Shown here piece by piece: positions 32,865 through 45,833 of a stretch of 64,000 bases of DNA (positions are counted from its first letter, which is position 1; each line of letters begins with the position of its first letter). The DNA is from Margaritispora aquatica (Eukaryota > Ascomycota > Leotiomycetes > Helotiales > Discinellaceae), in assembly GCA_007644065.1 (NCBI GenBank), contig VJWN01000004.1:1736001-1800000 (forward strand), in the 5' to 3' direction. The notes beneath the pieces are model-generated. The model made no database searches and was not told where the DNA came from. It saw only the letters and a list, made by a program, of their open reading frames with translations. The position numbers and the translations under genes are program-made.

Positions 32865-35800
32865 TTTTTCAACCACCAGAATTAAACAAAGGCATCAGCG
32901 CGAGACAGAAAGAAGATGGCAAGGAAAGATGTGCAATGAAGCTACGATGCCCGTCGTCGACGAAAATGTGGAGGGGTGTGATTAGAGGACCATGAGCGGG
33001 AAGAGCTGCACCCACCTGAAAGAATCCGTAACCGTGGAGGAGTCGGCGCCATCTTGTCCAAACAGGGTATTCTTCGTGATAGATCTGAGGGTTGCCGCGG
33101 CGTGTTTGATGGCCTCTATGGTACCGCTGCCGTAATGTACGCAGACCGGGTCAGTTCCAATTTTGTCGTCCAATTTGTGTAAATAGCCTCTCCCGTTTAC
33201 TGATTTGTCCCCTATCTCGGCATCAAACGAGGGCTGATGCAAGTTGATGTGGTGTGTAATTCTCCTCAAGGGATGCTGTTTTAACGAGCGCGACGCCGCA
33301 AGGGAATGTGCCGAACTCGAGCAGCTGAAGACGGTAGTCGATAGAAATCGAGACGCGATCAAGAGGGATGGTAAAAGAATGTGTAGATGGCTGATGGCTG
33401 AAGGAAAAGGCGTGAGGACGAAGCATAAACCAGCTAGACAGGTAATGGAAAGTAAGTCGAAGAGGCAGAGAGGCACTCGCGTAGTAGGGAAAGTCGAAGC
33501 AGTGTGGACGTCCCGGATTGGTTGTGAGGAATTATTACTTTCGCTGCGGACGACTTTTCGATTTTGGGTCCTCGTTTGAGTGACCTTTAGGACCTTGCAA
33601 GTTTTGGAGTGGATTTGCAGATGAAATCCTTGTGTAGTGCAGCCGGAATGGATACTCTGGTCGATGGTCCAGGGAGAGCCAAAGGCCACAAGAGAGGTAG
33701 ATCGACAGGGCACTGAGGGAAATTTTCAGGAGAGCCCCTTCATGCCAGAGTTCGAATTCGTGATTTTGTCGTCGTCATTCCTGAGCTTTGAGCTCAATTG
33801 ATTGATCCAGGAGTATAACAACTTCTCTGCCACACCTTGCAGATGCAATGGTAGATGGAGTGTGAGTTTCGAACGAGGAAATAGAAAGTTGTACGCTTGT
33901 GGCACTGTATTGCTAGAACGTATCGTATATTCGAGTTCGTGTTATGAGCAGGTCTGGAATCCGGGTATTCTTTCGCAGACACCTGCAGATGGTGGAGTGT
34001 TATGACTGGGGATCTGCTGTCGATGGTTGGGCTTGTTTGGTGCAGTGCAGGACAAAGCTGGAGTGGCTGCGGGTGTTGGAAATGGTGGGAAAAAGAACCA
34101 GAGGACCAGTGGATCAGAAGTGAAGAGCTGTGCCCCCAAGGCTGTGTGCCAACTTGCACCTTCTTTGCCCTCAAAATGACAAAAGTTGAATGTGCAATTT
34201 GAGGGTGAATTATCCTTCAGTGCCCAAGATTTTTTTGATACTTGGAGGGTATTCCAGACTATTCTCCTCCTGGCTCCCCGTCCAAACTCCAAATCCTATT
34301 TGCGCTTTTCCAGATCGGGAAAATGGCGATAAAGATGACCCGGATATTTTGCGGTTCAAGAAAATAACAAGAATACTTACTCTCTCTACTCGTTAGGAAG
34401 TTCAAACTCAAAAGATTGCCAAATATCCCTCCTTTATCTCACAAGAACAACTACCACGACAAAGTCGAAGGCAAAGATGCGAGTTGGTTTTATTGTTTGA
34501 CTTGTAATAAGATTACAATGTCACTTTTTTGTTTTATTTTCCGGACTTTGTGGGAAGGTATTTTTGTATTTTTGTATTTTGGACAACAGAGGTGGATGTC
34601 TTCCTTAAGCAAGGACCACCCAATTATCATATGACTGCGGTTTCAAATTCCCACTCGGATGTATCAGTCGTGGCTGTACTTGTTGTTAGGAGAGATAGAG
34701 ACAGAGGCGCAGGAGGTACGAGGTAGGAGTTCTAGAGCACAATGATTGGCAAAGTTGCTATGCTGCAATGAAAGACGACGGGCCATCCATCAGCAATCAG
34801 CATGAGCGAAGAAGTTGGAGGACTGTAGTCCAAACCCAAGAGCAGCTGTATCAGCGGTCAATCCGCGAAACCTCTATTGACAAAACTTCTTCAATCATTG
34901 CAAACTTGTTTATCTCGATGTCGCTACTGAGGCTTGGGTGAAGCAACAGCGTTGCTGTGCTACTATCTCTTTGTCTGACATGGAATGAATGTCGGGTTTC
35001 GAGCTGCAAAGACATATTCCACATATCTTTCCGGCACATTTGCATTCCTGCCCTGCTTTGTTTATCCTTTTATTTCGTTAGCGATGCAGATTCAATATTC
35101 ATAATGATATCCGTCAAGCAGCATAGTTACATTATAACGTATGGTCAATACCTTACGCTCGGCGGTATTATATCTTCTTCATGGTACCATGAAATTCTGG
35201 GTATCATGATAATGCACGGGCTATTCACAAGGTGGGGGCAATGACCTGCAGCAAGGAAGCCATCCAAAATAACAAGATTGCGATGACAAGGGAAGCTCCA
35301 CGCTATGGGTTTTCCAGTTTGAACCCCTGAAATTTCCAAAGCACTCGCTATTTGCCTGTAACTCTGAGGCGTCGATTGGTTCACCATCCGGTATGGGCGG
35401 ATGCAGGGGCCTGGAATTGTCCGATATGATGTGCGAAGCATGGATGAATATGTTGGAATGTTGTTGATAACCACGCGTTCTGATGGTTAACGGTGTCGAG
35501 AACGACAAATCCTTCCATATCACTCCATAAAAGCTCGTAAGTCTTCTTCATGCTGTAGACTACTTTGCTAGTTTATCAAGCTAAGGGACACTAAAAGCCG
35601 TTGAACCATTTAACTTGACAAGTTGAGATGCCACGAGAACCTAGTAACTCAGTATGCTACTGGTAGATCTACTAGACAAGACAAGCTAAGGTAGCCGACC
35701 AATACGGTTCATATTCTTCATCCAAAGTAGTCCAGTAATATATCTCTACCTACCGAGATATTGTTACTCGTTCACCAGATCATCGGTTCACTGGACAAAC

Positions 35801-38800
35801 TGAGCTTATCATTTGGATGGGCTTGTAAGATCTTACCAAAACTATCAAACCGATTTTTCTCATTCGATATTTTGGTCAGTCTGGAAAGTCAATATTACGG
35901 TAGTCGTAGTCAATGACGGCGTATGTCTTAGATTCTGAGAGTGTCACTTGCACTTGTGTGCCCTTGTCTGGCTGAGCCTGCCTGCAGTAACAACGCCGCA
36001 TTACAGATTATTATTGGCCGTGCATATCCAAATTTCAGGGGTAGCGGGTAAGCTCTTGGCTGAAGTGAGGTTGGCTTTCCGAGCTCACTGGACCACAGCA
36101 TCACATCAGGACAGGATGAACAGGATGCCGCCCGTGAATGCCCCAAGAAAGATTAGCCATGCCGGTACCTTGATTGAACGAGCAATCGGGATGGGACTGT
36201 TGATACCTTGGTACCATATCGATAAGAATTGAGATTTGGGGCAAGATGACGGAGACGGAGTGCTGTCTCCCAACCTCCCATCCTTTATATTCGGCATGAC
36301 CGGACACCTAAAGCCCATGATCAGATATCATCCATGACATGTTGAATCTGCTCAGTGGTTACCGACACCAGAATTTAATAGCAAAGTCGGCTTGGTAATA
36401 TCAAAACGTCTCTTACAAGAATGAGAAACTTTACATGATGAAAGCCATCTGGTACAATTTTCGTGGCCCGTTCACAAGCCACGATATTCACCAGGAACAG
36501 GGCCATGAAGAATGTCACGATAAACGAACCCCACCTGGACATCTTACAGATGCATTTCAAGATGAATTTCAGGACGTCGGTACGAGGAGAGTTTTGGTGG
36601 AGTTTGAATAAGAACCTTTCTAGAACATTTGAATCTCGACTAGAAGCTCGCTTTCCATCCCTCACATCATGCTCTTCGACCTGAGTGAGACTGTATCTCT
36701 ATCAGGCAAAGTACATATAGACATATGGAGACTTTAAGGTTAATAATTCGAGATTAAAATGAGAACGTCCTAGGATCTCCCACCCATTGGTGAGGGCTTT
36801 GTCTGAAATCACAACTATCATATCATCCATCTAGTGATAGCAATCTTGGTTCCTGGACGTGAAAGACATTTGAAAGACACCATATTTTCGAAGGCAGCTG
36901 GATGTGAGGCACTGTATGCCAAGAGGATGTACTTTCTAAAGCTTCAGGAACGAAGACAGAGCACAACGATGACGATATCGTCCTGATGTGAATTTCTCTT
37001 CTGCTCATTGTCATTCGCATGCTGGAATCAGAACGAGGTACGAGCATACGAAAACATGATATGGTCAACAATCCTATATTTGGAAATAACCGCGAATGGC
37101 CTTTAACATTCCACACATACAATCGGAAGAGATATTTTCAATACCCCCACTGGACATCCACGAGAACCTGGCATTTCCCCTGCCAAGTCCCTATCTCTAA
37201 TACCTCAATATCTACTCCAAACCAACATCTCTTATGCCCCGAGAAATGAGAAACAGGTGTAATTACCGAAGATGCCGTCACCAAAGAGGCCCACCCCCAT
37301 CTTAAAATAACGCCCAACGCCTCTGGGATCCGCTGGATACAGAAATGTGGAGAGGAAGAAAACTTGGAAGGACCCTTACTCTTCGTCCAAGCTTGTCAAC
37401 TGCTTTCTTGCAAGACAACCTATCAGACCACTTGATCGGATCGTTGTGCTGAAAGAGCTCTAGCTAATCATGGTACAGTCAGAAAAGCAGCTGATGATTG
37501 CATCGAGAAATATTTGGAAATTCGAGGCTATTGACAATTCCCATATCAGAGACCCCATGCAATAGTCTTCACAGAGTTCAGGCCAAGAGAGGCTTCCAAC
37601 GCCGTGACACTCTCAGAGCGTCCTATCAGCGATACCTCTATACAGTACGTCCTCGAGTTCTGCTTGACAATCAAGATTCCAGCTAAAGAACATGCAACAA
37701 CTCAAGACAGCATCGCGACAGTGGATACAGTGTTCTTCATCCCTTTTTTTTGCTTTTGCTTCTACATTTCGTCTATTCTTAGCTTTTTCGCCTTCTCGGC
37801 CCACATGTTCGTTCACCGCAAGCTTCCGAGCAGCCCTGTCAAGCCGATCCAGCGCTGCTTCTCAGTTTTCCAAATCGCGTGGCAAGACCGCCTTCTCCCT
37901 CCCGTATTCAAGAAAAGCAATTCCAGCCACTCCCAAGACCAAGATTCACAATTTTCAGAGACATGTACGAATAGCAGCACACCACACGACCAATAGCGTG
38001 AGACACACAGGTCGCGACAGGTCGGTTCTGGCCTAGCCAGGTACCAAATAACCAGACCAACAATACTGGTCGAGCTCAAGAGTTCTTCCGAGGGGCTGAA
38101 ACTTCGCCATATGGATATCGACATGTGGGTGAACATGCTTATTTCTTTTCGCGTACTGGAAACAAATAAGCTTAATTCCCTCCTTGCTTCTTTTTCGCGA
38201 GTCTCTTTATTTGTTTATTGTTTTCTTCTTGCAAAAAACTCTTTGGCTTGTTTCTCGCAAGTGTTTCTCCAACTGTGTATTCATTGCAGTCGGTGAAGTT
38301 TTCCGTTCATGCTTACAGTTTGTGTGACTGTATCATTACGCATTTCGCATCCATTTCCTCATACAAATCTCAAGGAATTGTGTCACAGTGCTACCTCCCA
38401 TCTGCCGACCGTTTCAGTGCTTGTAACACCGCAGGCCATACTTGAGCGTTCATCTCACATATTCATCTCTTCACCTTACTCTATTTCGTATCTCTGGTCA
38501 TTCATTCGCCTAGTAAGCGCAGCCCAACACATTGCAAGCAGGTCACACAAATGCCGCCTTTCAGCACGAACGGAGCAATCGTTCGAGCATCAGGTTCGGA
38601 GAAGCAACATCCTATCAAGACAAAACACAACACTCGTCAACTGGGCATCTTCGCTTGCGTTCTCGAAAGCACGAGTTGACTTACTCTAAGACCTCCCCTA
38701 TCTCCGCCAAGCATCGCCTCGCCTCTGCTCCATTCCCTCCAACGATGCTTTTTATGCACGGTCAAACATCTTCTCCTCCGAGCCAACCCCGAGCCTGAGA

Positions 38801-41800
38801 ATAGGAATCAAAAGCAACTGTGATATATGCATTGCAGTATAGGTGGAAATTTGTTTCTAGTGCTGTGGTGTCGGTGTGTGTCTACTTTGCCACGCTCTAC
38901 CCTACGGCTCTCCCTCCGTGAAAGGCGCTCAAAGCTCTAATCTGGTGCTTTGATGCGACCACACAAATGATGGGAGCCTTTGCTTTCAGATGTTTGGGCT
39001 GACACGTGATTTATGAGCCTTTGGAATGAACCCTCTTATGGTCTCATAGTAGATATGTAAATAATCACAACAAACAACACTGTCGTATCACATGATATCG
39101 GGAGAAACCCAGCTCGGGAGAACACAGTGCCTCCGGAGGTATTGAGCATCGTGCTGTACCCCCTTCCATACCTGTTGTCTCAAAACGGACTCTCCGATCG
39201 AAAAGAAAAATGCTAAGCCAATCTAGTTGACAGCATACTGCGAAGCATAGGTAATCGTACACATCAGTCTTTCGACAATTCAAGTCCTCTGTTTTGTTTT
39301 GGTTATCTTTTCTCTAGGTTCCGAGCTATTACTCATGTTTGTTGTTTAGAAGTCTCGAGATATTAGACAAATGACTCTATATAGAGCACCGAAACCACAC
39401 CCATGTTCAATATCCTTAAACTTACCAGGAAAAAAAACACGTGAGTAATGATTCCAGACATTCACCTCAGCTTCTCAGCTTCACAACTGAACGACCTCAC
39501 TTGTGATTCTCATGTCTTGAGGCTGAGCAAGCAAGAGAATCAGCCAGTGGGGGATGAACACACATACCTACCTTACGTACATACTACCCAACTGCAGTGG
39601 CACAAGCACAACGTGCATGTTGACTCTCGAGGTGGACACTGAGCTTTGTTTCCTTCCCTCTATCGTACTCGGTCCACTGCTATTCAATCACTTCCGAGGC
39701 TTGCTTCCGAGGCCTGCTTCCGAGGCGGGCTGTTAAGTTGAGTCGCGTTCGAGAGATTGGGTTATCTTGATGTCTCTGTCGCTTGAAACAGTTGAGGATT
39801 CGTTAGTTCTCTCAAAACCTCTCCCTGCTGTCACAGTAACAACAATATTCGTTCATCACTAGGTCGATAGCTATGGCAATGGGATAAGGGGCTGGTCTCC
39901 CAAGCCTTGTGTATCTAAAAATGCAGCACGTGGCTGCGTTAAGAGGTCACCCTGTACCGTGTAACTTCACTTACATTTCGCTGCCGTGTTGCTTTGGGTG
40001 TCTAAGGCAAGAACTTGGTTCCATCAAACCCCATCAGCCTCGGGGAAGAATACAAAAGCCTCTCTCTGCACGCAAGGTAGTCTAACAGGGTATGGTATGT
40101 GCGTTCTCGTTTCTAAACTGCCGACTTCTTGTACCTTGTTGGGTCAACATATGTGCTGCGTTTTCTCGGGTGGTGTTTATCAAGTATATGTCGTTCGCTG
40201 TTGTACCTGCATACTCACGCACCTGCGTGTTTGTGCATAATTAGAGGAGCTACAGGCATGTTTGGCAACTTATGCTTTGAGCCTTTCTTCACTTCTTAGA
40301 TTATGGGGTATGTAGACTCCATCTCATCTTTGCATGACATTTTTAGTTAAATATACTTTTTCTTTTGCGTTGATATATGAGCACGATATGACATAAAAAT
40401 ATTCTAGCGATATTCAGATGCACCATGATTCCTCTAGCCCTCGACGTTTGATCACAATCTAAACTCTACTCTTAGTTTCTTGATTCTCGACCTCTCTTCA
40501 TATTAAGCGACTATCTCCTTAAAGAAAGCCACAAACCCTAGCAAGCCGAGGAAGCAGAAGTCTTGTCTCCATCACCTCTCATATACTCGAGTACTTTAGT
40601 GTCGTCCAAAGTTGTTACCACATGCCATGCCTTTTTAATGCTTGTAGTATAGGGTAAACTCAAGTAACACTGCTCGCTAAAACGCAGAGCATAATCGACC
40701 AGCTAACCAAAGGCAGGCCTCAAAGGTTACCTAGCTTCCATCTTGTCTTGCATTTGTATACTTTTAAACGACGGACACGGTTCTCAATTCAACAACCAAG
40801 ATATCTGCGTATTCTAACATTTGTAAATATCATGTCAGTGCCTGTAAGCTCTTCTTTGCTATCAATTATCTTAATAGATTATATAAACTCACTCTCCTAT
40901 TACACTTCAATATCACTTGACCAGCTACCCCCCTACTATACTTCGATTCTTGGGCATATGATTTAACTTTAATACCCGAAGCTGGTTATATTCATACGCA
41001 CGATCATCTCATTCAAACATCTCAGCAGCAGCTATCATTGAAATGCACATGCAAAAAGTGTAAACCGTCATCTACCTTGCTCAGCTGAGCTCACTGATAA
41101 TCTACCTATTAAAAGAACCACTCAATTCATCATATACATCAAATCGCAACCGTAACCTCCCACCTCGGAGTTGGGAGCTCATGCACAACATCCCCACGTA
41201 CCCAGCTTGAATTTTCGAAATATTCTCGATATCGCTAGGAAGAGACACGCAGTCGACTACTCGGTTGCATTTGCTATCTAGCATTCCAGCCCTTATCTCG
41301 TCGGCCAGTAGCTGGTTTTACTAAAAACCCAACCTAGTTTCAACCATTAGGTTGTTTGGAATACTAATCATATCAACTCCAACCAAGTCACTTGACTCCT
41401 CCTCCCAGCCTAACCGATCTCCAATAATTAGTTGCTCACTCCCCAGCACTAGGCAAAATCCCAACTGCAAAAGATGTGGACCAAGAGGCATCATCCGCAT
41501 TTCAAGCTCGTTTCAACCCACCAACCTCCAAAAACGCATTGTCGTACAGCACAACATAGTGCAAGTAAGGCAGTCTGAGATCCAACAACGCCAACTCACC
41601 CCTTAGCTGCAACAGACAAAGCGAGGGAACTTGCTTCAGTTGTCATTGTCGCCACTTGTTTTTCCTCATCCTCCTCCTCCTCCTCTTTGCCCAAGCAATA
41701 TGTATCAAGCCGTCTTCCCATCCAAATTCTTCCGTGAAAAAAAGTATACCTACAACTCAAAGTCTAAAGCCAATGGCCAAAAGTCTAGAGTCTAGAGTCC

Positions 41801-42554
41801 ATATCCTAAAGCTTAAACTCTGAAGACACAAATGACCACTTCTACCTTCTCTAGCATGTCTACTATCATTTGTTGCATCTCCACTATAGCTATTTTGGTA
41901 ACGTATCTAACTTAGCAACCCAAAATTTACATGCCATTAGCTAGGTCGTTACCAACATTTGCCGAGAAATCCGCAGTGACACCTCTTAAGCTCATCATCA
42001 AAAGTGAAAGCTCATTGGTCTTAGGTACTTAGCAAAAAACTGGCTTATTGGATATCAAGATTTTATTGACTATTTTCACGCAAATACAGCTATGTAAGTT
42101 TCATTGAGACAAGCGTAGAAATGAAAGGCGATCTACCACAAGGTTCATAAAGTAATGAATTTATGCTTACTTCCTGCGAGTTGGCACAAACCAGGAATCA
42201 CAAATCATTCATCACTGTAGCATAGAATAGCAAAAAAATGAGGAGAAGAACTTTTCCATTCCTAAAGTGGCAAGTAGTCACGCCGCACTGCTATCGCTCG
42301 TCGCAATACCTTGCTGGTTCGTCTGAAGTGATACCAGAAGGAATGACCTCACTCGCCCTTGACGATTCTCATCTGTGTCCCTCTATGGTACCACTTCGAC
42401 TTAGCAAGCATGCAGGTCATATTGCATAAAAACCGAATAATCAAACACAAGCTAGCCCCCAATAAAGAAATCAATTGGCTTAGGAGGAGTACAAATTGAT
42501 CCCTCAACGCATCGAAGTTGTCCATCGTCAAGAGATGATCACGCCACGTTCCAT
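32865..42554. other. 9.7-kb region without a convincing gene
   Basis: The longest gap in the window, between the start of the PanE-family gene and the stop of SUB2. Many ORFs of 60-243 codons occur on both strands, but none shows a domain, conserved motif or plausible exon chain. The 243-codon minus ORF at 32982-33713 looks like 5' flank. A short signal-anchor-like ORF lies at about 36420-36542 (minus) and a 13-bp tandem repeat at 39691-39729. The stretch could hold long untranslated leaders, non-coding RNAs or decayed genes. Confidence 0.4.
39691..39729 (+). repeat. Three tandem 13-bp copies (CTTCCGAGGCNNG)
   Basis: CTTCCGAGGCTTG, CTTCCGAGGCCTG and CTTCCGAGGCGGG follow one another without spacing, differing only at positions 11 and 12. 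They are in non-coding DNA, and the role is unknown. Confidence 0.85.
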
Positions 42555-44514
42555 CTAGCTGGCCATGTATGAAGATGGGTCAACACCAGTATCTGGGAAA
42601 GCCCTAAGAGCTGTTAGTAAGAAGCTTATTTGGAGCATAGACCAAGACTTACGGCAATGCGACCTCGAATCTCTTCTCAATAGACTTGAGCACCTCTTGA
42701 TCAGCCTCACTTGACACAAAGGAAATCGAAAGACCCTTGGTTCCGAAACGACCAGCACGACCAACACGATGGAGATAAGAGTCAGCATCACCGGGCAAAT
42801 CATAGTTGATCGCCAAGTTAATGCGCTCAATATCAATACCACGACCAAAGACATCAGTGGCGACACAGATACGTTCCTGGAAATCCTTAAAGGCCTTGTA
42901 ACGCTTGATACTAGTTGGAATTAGTCAAAAGTTTCAAATGCAGATACAGGTAGACGTACCGTTCTTCTTGGCTGACACCGGAATGCACAGCAACAGAGGG
43001 GAAGTTACACTCCTTCAGAAGTTTGTCAAGCTCAGTGGCACGGAGAGTGCTCTTGACGAAGATGATGGCCTGGTTGAACTGCAATTCATCAAGCAACTCA
43101 TTCAGTCGACGATTCTTCTCCTTCTCATCCAACTTGATGTAGTATTGCTGAAGACCGTGCAGGGTAAGCTTGGTTTCATCATCAACGTAGATTTCGAGAG
43201 GATTTTGCATGAACTTCTTGCAAATCGGGCGAACTTCCTGTGAAAGGGTAGCGCTGAACATCATGACCTGCTTCTGAGTTGGGGTGGCTCTGAAGATTTC
43301 CTGCACGTCACGACGCATGTCTCAAGAAAAGTTAGTTTGTTATACTTCTAGGGGTGAGGGAGTTGTTACCAATCTGATCCAGCATCTTGTCACACTCATC
43401 CAACACAAAGACTTTGCAGTTTCCGAGGCGTAGATATTTGTCTCTAACAAGAGCATTTAAACGACCCGGGGTTGCAACAATGATGTGTGGGTGGGTATCC
43501 TTGTTCTTGAGAATTTCGGCATCCTTCTGAATTGGAGTTCCACCGTAGAACACGGCTGTCTTCACATCTGGCATGTACTTGCTAAAGCGGGCATACTCAT
43601 TCTTGATCTGGTATGCGAGCTCACGGGTGTGGCACATGATGAGGACGGAAGTCTCGCCGGCGACTGGCTCCACTTGCTGGAGGGTGGTAAGAACGAAGAC
43701 AGCCGTCTTACCAAGACCAGATTTGGCCTGGCAAAGGACATCGGTACCAAGAATTGCTTGAGGAATACACACTTGCTGGACTGTAGAGTAAATCGAGCCG
43801 AAGTTAGATAAATATTCTCCAAGTGTGTGCAGAGGGCAAGAAATCGCAGCGTCCGTCCATCTTCGCGTTTATAATCCATGAAACAGAGTCTAATCCAAAC
43901 ATATATGTCCAAGCAGAGACGCGACATTCACCGTGAAAGGTTACATCAACGGTGACCAGGGCGCGAACATATGAAATTGAAGTATTGACGATTCGTTCCG
44001 ATCCCGGATGTCTCTTGGCACAGTGCTTTTGTGCGTCTTCCCCTCATTTTGATGGTATCCTCCCTTCGTTCTCGAGATTTTCGCTTTCGCGTATATCTCC
44101 TCCATACCACCTGCTTCAGGTCTGCAACCAGCCGCCAGAGACATTCCAGGATCGCACTTGATTTGCTGAATGAGGCCACCGAGTGCCTTTTCTTTTCTTG
44201 CTTGCGGAGATGGACGGACGTGCGGTAGAACGACAACGATGGAGCTGTGGGGATGAAATTTATGACTGACCCTCCGATGGATGTTCGAATCCGCAATCCG
44301 TAATGGCACGAAGAAGCTCGGGCTTCAGCAGGAAGTCGCGGAATCCAGTGGAATGAATGCCAACATAGCTGCCCTTCTTGTCCGCATTTCCTCCGGATAC
44401 TGTAAGATCGCCCTTCTTGGCTCCGCCATTTGAATCAACACCAGCTGCGGGCGCGGACTCGTTGGTTCCGAGCTCCTCGTCGGAGTAGTCGATGAGATCC
44501 TCCTCATTAGCCAT
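42555..44514 (-). CDS. SUB2: DECD-box RNA helicase SUB2 (UAP56), splicing and mRNA export
   Basis: Minus-strand exons 44514-44271, 43780-43370, 43320-42960, 42910-42653 and 42603-42555 give 440 residues, the usual SUB2 length. The ATPase acts in spliceosome assembly and, in the TREX complex, in mRNA export from the nucleus. Helicase motifs are in order: Q motif with [14 protein letters not shown], motif I AKSGLGKT (100-107), [17 protein letters not shown], motif II as DECD (209-212, the SUB2 hallmark instead of DEAD), SAT (241-243), [17 protein letters not shown] and [10 protein letters not shown]. The protein ends SSYMAS. The acidic N-terminus (DYSDEE) is also typical. Three introns are 49 bp, but the first is 490 bp with a GTCAGT donor. 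The gene is divergent from RPR2. Confidence 0.97.
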
Positions 44515-45045
44515 CTTGATTGATAGTCGAGGTTGATAGGAGTTTGTAGTTAAGTTGGAGGGTGGTGTGTTTTGCGCGAGTAAGGCTTTGCAGATAGAAA
44601 ACTATCAGTCGAAGAAGAACTAAAGAGGGATTGAAACAAAATCCTTTGTATTAGAGTTTGAGAAAGTTCGTAATTGTTGATAAACAGGCTTGGAGCAGGC
44701 AGAAGCTGGTTGAGACGAAGAAAGGAAGTGGAAATCGCGACTGTCAAGGGATTTAGGCGCGCATGCACGCTAAGTTTCGAGATTCCCGCTAGCTATTTTA
44801 GGTAAGGTGTTAGTCAGCGTGACTTCATGAATGCATCCAGAAAATATTTGGGTCAAGTTTGGAGAGTTATTATATCTCCAGTATAACAACATCATTTGAC
44901 TGAAGCCATTGCTAATATACAGGCTAGATTTGATGAAGAAGGATTCGTCTATACGAATTAAATTCCTCCCGGCGCATCACATCAAAGCTAGACAGAAAAC
45001 CATTGGCATTTCAAGTTGTTAAGTATTTAAATCGAACATTAAGCT
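44515..45045. promoter_or_regulatory. Shared divergent promoter of SUB2 and RPR2
   Basis: 531 bp separate the SUB2 (-) and RPR2 (+) start codons, so both genes must start transcription here. No clear TATA box was seen. Co-regulation of the two RNA-processing genes is an inference. Confidence 0.6.
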
Positions 45046-45534
45046 ATGGGCAAAGTAAAGGTCACGAAGCCAGCTCTTTCTGGTCCTCAGAAGGCGATGC
45101 ACACAAGAATGTCCTACCTGTACCAAGCCGCAACATATCTTGCAACTCAACAATCGCATGCCCTCGAAATCGAACAAGAGAATGCCACGAGCTCCCAAGA
45201 TGCATTATCAAAGTCCGAGAGCAGTGGAAAATGCCACAAGAACCTCTCTCGACCGTTAGTTACAGATCTGCGAGCTATTCTGAACAAGGCACAGCTTCGT
45301 GTTACGCCCGAAATGAAGCAGTCGATTTGCAAGAATTGCGATACTATCATGGTGGAGGGATCTACGTGTACTAGAACGATTGAGAACAGGAGTAAGGGCG
45401 GCCAGAAATCCTGGGCGGATGTTATGCTGAGGAGATGCACGATCTGTGAGAAGGAGACTCGTGTCCCACTCACGAGCTCAAGACAGAAGAGGAAACCAAA
45501 TCGATTACCTGACCCTGCGAAGACTGGAGAATGA
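45046..45534 (+). CDS. RPR2: RNase P subunit Rpr2/Rpp21 family
   Basis: A single exon of 162 residues. Rpr2/Rpp21 is a zinc-binding protein of nuclear RNase P, which removes the 5' leader of precursor tRNAs; the related Snm1 serves RNase MRP. The N-terminal helical half has MSYLYQAATYLATQQ, the family's opening helices. The zinc ribbon follows: ICKNCDTIMVEGSTC with Cys95 and Cys98, then RRCTICEKETR with Cys131 and Cys134. The C-terminus is basic (SRQKRKPNRLP). Choosing between Rpr2 and Snm1 rests on the zinc-ribbon spacing and the LEIEQE-like helix; Rpr2 is more likely. The gene is tail-to-tail with the unrecognised 338-aa gene 300 bp away, and POP1, another subunit of the same enzyme, lies 1.8 kb further on. 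Confidence 0.88.
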   Translation: MGKVKVTKPALSGPQKAMHTRMSYLYQAATYLATQQSHALEIEQENATSSQDALSKSESSGKCHKNLSRPLVTDLRAILNKAQLRVTPEMKQSICKNCDTIMVEGSTCTRTIENRSKGGQKSWADVMLRRCTICEKETRVPLTSSRQKRKPNRLPDPAKTGE

Positions 45535-45833
45535 GACATTGAGCGATGAGTGCATATGGATGGCACATTACACTATTGGGAAGGAAAGCATTTTCAGAAG
45601 TCTCTTTTATGATAGGTAATACAAATTTTATACTCATCACGTCTCCATAATGAATCAGCAAAAAGGCTTTCACATGTCATAATTTACGTAAGGCAAGGTA
45701 CGACATTTTTGAGATTGTCTAACAATTAGCCAGTTCACTATGAAACGTGAACGTCCCGACAAATGATTCGCCGACAAAACCTACACCGTACACCTCCATC
45801 ACACAACTCCCCCGATATGTTTGCAGATCCGCT

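Noticed and set aside
32982..33713. 243-codon minus-strand ORF upstream of the PanE-family gene
   Set aside because: No domain, no ordered-looking segment, Ser/His/Leu-rich composition like a shadow frame, and it lies where the promoter and leader of the gene at 32864 should be.
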